DNA of 15,643 bases. Source: Caryophanales bacterium UBA7581 (lineage in GTDB: Bacteria; Bacillota_I; Bacilli_A; RFN20; CAG-826). Below, one piece after another: positions 12,327-15,643 of this stretch (position 1 is its first letter; the number at the start of each line of letters is the position of its first letter). The DNA is taken from assembly GCA_002477825.1 (NCBI GenBank), contig DLKT01000017.1, forward strand, positions 1 to 15,643. Direction: 5' to 3'. Under the pieces are notes generated by a model. It was not told the origin of the DNA, made no database searches, and saw only the letters and a program-made list of their open reading frames with translations. A program made the translations under genes and the position numbers.

Positions 12327-14087
12327 TTATTGTAATAATTGTTCGAGTTGGTCGACTAATTCTTCCATTCTTTCGGTAACCGCTAAGAAGGTATCCATTT
12401 TGGTAAAGTCAACGCCAGCTTCTTTGGCTTGGTCGACTGGGTATTTGGATCCACCACTTGATAAAAGTCCAATGTAGCGATCAAAAGCGCCAGGGACATT
12501 CTCTTTTACATTCTTATATAATTTAAAGGATGCCGCAAAGCTCGTAGCGTATTGATAAACATAGAATGGGGTATGGAATAAATGAGGAATATAGGCCCAA
12601 ACATATTGTTTGAACTTTTCAGGAACAATATTTTGACCATAATATTTCTTATAAAGACGAATCATAATGTTCGAAAGTACTTCGTGATCAATCGGTTCAT
12701 CTTTTTCCATTAAACGAGAAACTTCTAATTCATATTCTGCAAATAAGGTTTGACGATAGAATGTACCCATAATTTCATCAATGGATTTTTGAAGAAGCAT
12801 AATCTTCTCTTCTTTTGTCACATCTTCAGACTTCATTAAGTAGTCTAATAACATATGTTCATTGAATGTTGAAGCAATTTCTGCTACGAAAATCGTATAA
12901 CCTTGTAAAGTGGCTGGTTGAGTTTGTGAATACATAGTATGAATGGAATGTCCAGCTTCATGGGCTACGGTAAAGACATCATCTAAAGAACCATTGTAAT
13001 TTAAAAGAATGTAAGGATGTAAGTCAACTTGGCCACTTGAATAAGCACCACTTGCCTTACCTTCTTGTTCATACACATCAACGAAACCTTCTTTTAAAGC
13101 TTCATGGGCTTTATCTTGGAAATCTTTTGGACAATTTCCAATACTAGCAAAGAAGAGTTTTTTTGCATCTTCATAAGTATATTTCTTAGAAGAACTCGCT
13201 AATTCCATAAAACGATCATAGGTACGATGCGCTTTTAAACCTAAAGCTTTTTTACGTAATTTCAAATATTTCTTTAAGGCTTTATTTTTACTTCCCGCTA
13301 CTTTAACAAGATTAAAGTATACAGAAGTAGGAATATTGTTGTTAAATAAATTCGCATCTAAGATAGAAGGATAATTTCTCGCTTTTGCAATGGATTTTTC
13401 TGATTGCATGACCAATTGATAAATCTTAGCAAAAGTAAATTTGTTTTCATCATAGGCACTGAAAATCGCTTCGAATACTTTTTTACGATCACTCGCTAAT
13501 TTTTCTCCCGCAATTAATGAACGCCAATTTCCTTGGGTAACGGTAACTTTTCTTTTACCCGATAAAGTAATGGTCTTTGGCTTTTTATCTGCAATCGCAA
13601 GTGTATCATATAATTCACTACCAATGCTGGTAAGTGGGCTATATAAAGAAAGTAAATATTCGGATTTCTTATCGAGAACGTGTTCGTTACCATGGAATAA
13701 TTTTTGCATTGGGAACTTAAATTCATGAAGTTCCTCTTCACTATCCACCCAAGATAAAATGGTTTCTTCTCCAACCGCTAAGATTTCTGGAGAATCAAAG
13801 GACATCGCTTCCGATAAGTTATTTAATAAAGCGATAACGCGCATTAAATCTTGTGCGTTTTTCGAATCCTTTTTGTTTAAGTCATGGCGTAAGTGCGCAT
13901 ATTGATAAACTCGGCAAAGTAAAGCATCGACTTCTTTATTGAGAAGCATATAAGCTTTAAAGCTTTCTTTTTCGTGTAATTTTCCTTCATAGGATGATAA
14001 TTTTTCGATATATTCTTGTAAAACAACAAGGGCTTTTTCAAAGTCATCTTGTGTTTTAAATAAATACGTTAAATCCCATTGATTCAT
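12327..14087 (-). CDS. pepF: Oligoendopeptidase F (M3 family zinc metallopeptidase)
   Basis: A 586-residue cytosolic peptidase of family M3B that cleaves short peptides. The zinc-binding HEAGH is at 376-380 (catalytic E377), and the third ligand is expected in FVAEIASTFNE, about 25 residues later. The N-terminal helical oligopeptidase domain (about residues 110-200) and the conserved tail (YQYATSFAASFKLY near 515-530, and GGSKYPVDQAKEAGVDF near the end) match PepF in full; length is typical. The ATG is preceded by AAGGAG. A promoter with TATAAT lies about 30 bases upstream. It heads a leftward unit with the two small genes at 12045-12302 and 11747-12043. Confidence 0.96.
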   Translation of the reverse strand: MNQWDLTYLFKTQDDFEKALVVLQEYIEKLSSYEGKLHEKESFKAYMLLNKEVDALLCRVYQYAHLRHDLNKKDSKNAQDLMRVIALLNNLSEAMSFDSPEILAVGEETILSWVDSEEELHEFKFPMQKLFHGNEHVLDKKSEYLLSLYSPLTSIGSELYDTLAIADKKPKTITLSGKRKVTVTQGNWRSLIAGEKLASDRKKVFEAIFSAYDENKFTFAKIYQLVMQSEKSIAKARNYPSILDANLFNNNIPTSVYFNLVKVAGSKNKALKKYLKLRKKALGLKAHRTYDRFMELASSSKKYTYEDAKKLFFASIGNCPKDFQDKAHEALKEGFVDVYEQEGKASGAYSSGQVDLHPYILLNYNGSLDDVFTVAHEAGHSIHTMYSQTQPATLQGYTIFVAEIASTFNEHMLLDYLMKSEDVTKEEKIMLLQKSIDEIMGTFYRQTLFAEYELEVSRLMEKDEPIDHEVLSNIMIRLYKKYYGQNIVPEKFKQYVWAYIPHLFHTPFYVYQYATSFAASFKLYKNVKENVPGAFDRYIGLLSSGGSKYPVDQAKEAGVDFTKMDTFLAVTERMEELVDQLEQLLQ

Positions 14088-14117
14088 AATTTTTTCTCCT
14101 TTTCATTTTGTGTTTAT

Positions 14118-14146
14118 ATTATACACATTTTTCTTTCCTTTGATAA
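14118..14146 (-). promoter_or_regulatory. Promoter of pepF
   Basis: TTATCA (14141-14146), a 17-base spacer and a perfect TATAAT (14118-14123) on the minus strand, about 30 bases before the pepF start and just after the DUF368 terminator. Confidence 0.65.
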
Positions 14147-14154
14147 GACATATG

Positions 14155-14183
14155 ATAAAAGAAAAAGGGAGTAAATCCCTTTT
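14155..14183 (-). terminator. Intrinsic terminator after the DUF368 gene
   Basis: On the minus strand AAAAGGGA pairs with TCCCTTTT (8 bp, loop TTTAC) followed by TTTTTCTTTTAT. It separates the DUF368 gene from pepF. Confidence 0.85.
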
Positions 14184-14193
14184 ATCTTCTTTT

Positions 14194-15168
14194 TTATTTT
14201 TCTACTTCTAATTTTTGATTATCTTGTCCTTGTTTTTTTCTTTCATAAAGAACAAGAAGATAGGCTAAAACCATACCTATAGCGAACAACACAATACCAA
14301 TCGGTAAATCAATTTTCATATTGCCTTCGCCTCTGCCCCACTTTTGATAGATTTCATAAGTGTCAGGGTTAAAGAACATTGAAATAACAGAACCTAAGGA
14401 TAAGCCCACAATCATGTAATAGGTTGTGGTTCTTGCCTTTTTAAATAAATACGTTAAGAACTTAGAGAAAGTATAAAGGCCTAATAAGAAGCCTACACCT
14501 AACGCTACATAAATTCCAAAAATAGCAGGATTACCTTTCCAATATGTCATATGGAAAGAATCCATAAGGGGTGAGAAGTAACCTAACGCCATTAATAAGG
14601 CAGTGGCACTTAAACCTGGCACAACTTGCGTAATTGCAACAAGATAACCAATCACAATGAATAAAAGATATTCCCACCATTCAATCGTAGCGAATTTACT
14701 ATCCGCAGTTCCGCCCGTTGATTTTTGGAAAAGTGCACTACAAACACCTAAAGCAATTGGGATTAAAACACCTAAAATAAGTAAAGAAATACGAAGAGGA
14801 TTTTTTTCTGATCCCTTCACTTCATCTTTAACAGCGGGGAAAGCGCCAATCATTAATCCGGCAAATAAGCCAATAACCGCAAATGGAGCGATGGCTAACA
14901 ATTGTTGAATGCCAATAAATCCAAGAGCGAATCCAACAATTCCTCCAATAATAATTGGAAGTAGGAACATAAAGCAAATGGCAAATTTTTTAAAGATTTT
15001 ACTCACTGCATAAAGAAGTTTATCATAGAGTTTGAAGATAATAGCAACAGTTGAACCACTAATACCGGGAACAATGACGGCTAAGCCAATAAAGAAACCG
15101 AGCAAAGAACTTTTAAACCATGATCTTGTTGTATGTTTTTCTAAAGTAATTTCTTCTTTTTCATCCAT
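14194..15168 (-). CDS. popT: DUF368 membrane protein, PopT-type undecaprenyl-phosphate translocase
   Basis: A 324-residue integral membrane protein with about eight hydrophobic segments and a charged cytosolic N-terminus. It has the family's duplicated loop motif: PGISGST at 34-40 and PGLSATA at 184-190, each inside a hydrophobic segment, a pattern expected of an inverted repeat transporter. DUF368 proteins (PopT) have been shown to return undecaprenyl phosphate to the inner leaflet for reuse in cell-wall synthesis. The assignment to the family is strong; activity is inferred. The ribosome binding site is modest (AAGAGAG). It is a single-gene unit with an extended -10 promoter and a clear terminator. 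Confidence 0.88.
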   Translation of the reverse strand: MDEKEEITLEKHTTRSWFKSSLLGFFIGLAVIVPGISGSTVAIIFKLYDKLLYAVSKIFKKFAICFMFLLPIIIGGIVGFALGFIGIQQLLAIAPFAVIGLFAGLMIGAFPAVKDEVKGSEKNPLRISLLILGVLIPIALGVCSALFQKSTGGTADSKFATIEWWEYLLFIVIGYLVAITQVVPGLSATALLMALGYFSPLMDSFHMTYWKGNPAIFGIYVALGVGFLLGLYTFSKFLTYLFKKARTTTYYMIVGLSLGSVISMFFNPDTYEIYQKWGRGEGNMKIDLPIGIVLFAIGMVLAYLLVLYERKKQGQDNQKLEVEK

Positions 15169-15207
15169 AAAGAATTTCTCTCTTTCTTCACAAATATGTG
15201 TTGCCTT

Positions 15208-15216
15208 ATTTTAGCA
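15208..15216 (-). promoter_or_regulatory. Extended -10 promoter of the DUF368 gene
   Basis: TGC followed by TAAAAT on the minus strand (an extended -10, five of six bases of TATAAT), about 40 bases before the start codon. No good -35 box is seen, as is common for extended -10 promoters. Confidence 0.45.
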
Positions 15217-15282
15217 TAGTTCTTACGATAAATATATATGATTTATACTAAACATTAAGTAGAACCAAATTATTCTAAAGTC

Positions 15283-15311
15283 TTGTTTTCTTCTCTAAAT
15301 ATTGATACAAT
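15283..15311 (+). promoter_or_regulatory. Promoter of tRNA-Leu
   Basis: TTGTTT (15283-15288), a 17-base spacer and TACAAT (15306-15311). The tRNA 5' end lies 15 bases past the -10 box, a normal distance for a tRNA promoter. Confidence 0.65.
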
Positions 15312-15326
15312 AAACACGCTATCTAA

Positions 15327-15413
15327 GCCGCCGTGGCGAAATCGGCAGACGCGATAGACTCAAAATCTATTGTCAGTGATGACGTGCCGGTTCAAGTCCG
15401 GCCGGCGGCACCA
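15327..15413 (+). tRNA. tRNA-Leu (anticodon CAA)
   Basis: An 87-base class II tRNA with encoded CCA. The acceptor stem is GCCGCCG/CGGCGGC; the anticodon stem is ATAGA/TCTAT with loop CTCAAAA, giving anticodon CAA for UUG codons; a long variable arm (TGTCAGTGATGACG) follows, as expected for leucine; the T loop is TTCAAGT. Confidence 0.96.
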
Positions 15414-15426
15414 TATAAAAAGTAAT

Positions 15427-15466
15427 GGTTTGATATAGTACAAATTGCTATTTCAAACCTTTTTTT
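15427..15466 (+). terminator. Terminator after tRNA-Leu
   Basis: GGTTTGA and ATAG pair with CTAT and TCAAACC (one T/T mismatch, 9-base loop), followed by seven T. It closes the single-tRNA transcript. Confidence 0.85.
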
Positions 15467-15643
15467 GTGCTTTTATTTGTAGTTTACCAAATTTACATAG
15501 CAACTCAATTTTAATGCAATTTATCTCATTATATATACTTATTCCATCACACTTTTATTTATATAAATGCTTTTAAATAGTCAATAATTTATTACTTGTA
15601 ATTGTGTTAAAGTTTGCAATTTTATGCATTAAAACGAAAAAAA
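15467..15643. other. AT-rich sequence, no gene seen
   Basis: After the tRNA-Leu terminator the sequence is very AT rich up to the window edge. I see no ORF with a ribosome binding site, no tRNA and no clear repeat in it. Confidence 0.5.

Noticed and set aside
13514..13774. An 86-residue open frame on the same strand inside pepF
   Set aside because: It is another frame of a well-conserved peptidase, with no ribosome binding site; other open frames opposite cysQ, fba, argS and the DUF368 gene were dropped for the same reason.

Overview
The window looks like the chromosome of a low-GC, Gram-positive, spore-forming member of the Bacillota, in the broad Bacilli/Erysipelotrichia range. The support is: an RNA polymerase delta subunit (found only in this group); the gene order of a YwiB-like gene, argS, rpoE and fba, which is a condensed form of the Bacillus ywiB-argS-rpoE-...-fbaA region; spore-coat CotJ genes with a sigma-E-like -10 box; AGGAGG-type ribosome binding sites; and AT-rich intergenic DNA. 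TGG encodes tryptophan and the proteins are full length, so nothing suggests a UGA-recoded mollicute. The exact genus cannot be read from this sequence.

Layout. 1-2750: a leftward kinase-fold-like gene (possible spore-coat YutH/CotS relative), then the leftward pair nrnA-cysQ, both of families that can remove 3'-phosphoadenosine 5'-phosphate (pAp). 2747-6172: the leftward unit ywiB-like, argS, rpoE, fba, closed by a terminator. 6238-8100: a rightward class A penicillin-binding protein, divergent from ywiB-argS, with a perfect 9-bp inverted repeat between them. 8111-9999: leftward ychF-ispF and a cold-shock protein gene. 10000-10703: an AT-rich gap with short direct repeats, then a leftward tRNA-Thr(CGU)-tRNA-Val(GAC) operon with its own promoter and terminator. 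10704-11708: the rightward cotJ operon, whose first gene joins a CotJA motif and CotJB in one protein, followed by cotJC. 11747-14087: leftward pepF followed by two tightly packed small genes of unknown function. 14194-15168: a leftward DUF368 (PopT-type) undecaprenyl-phosphate translocase. 15327-15413: a rightward tRNA-Leu(CAA). 15467-15643: AT-rich DNA with no gene seen.

How the genes fit together. Most is ordinary housekeeping: glycolysis (fba), transcription (rpoE), translation (argS, tRNAs), isoprenoid synthesis (ispF) and cell-wall polymerisation (the PBP). IspF, the DUF368 protein and the PBP touch the same lipid-carrier economy, but from separate transcription units. The cotJ operon and the YutH-like gene point to endospore formation. 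Most units are bounded by clear intrinsic terminators, several of them shared by convergent genes or overlapping the next promoter. I found no CRISPR array, insertion sequence, prophage, defence locus or obviously new system. The most distinctive items are the CotJA-CotJB fusion, the two pAp-directed enzymes in one operon, and the small gene pair behind pepF.
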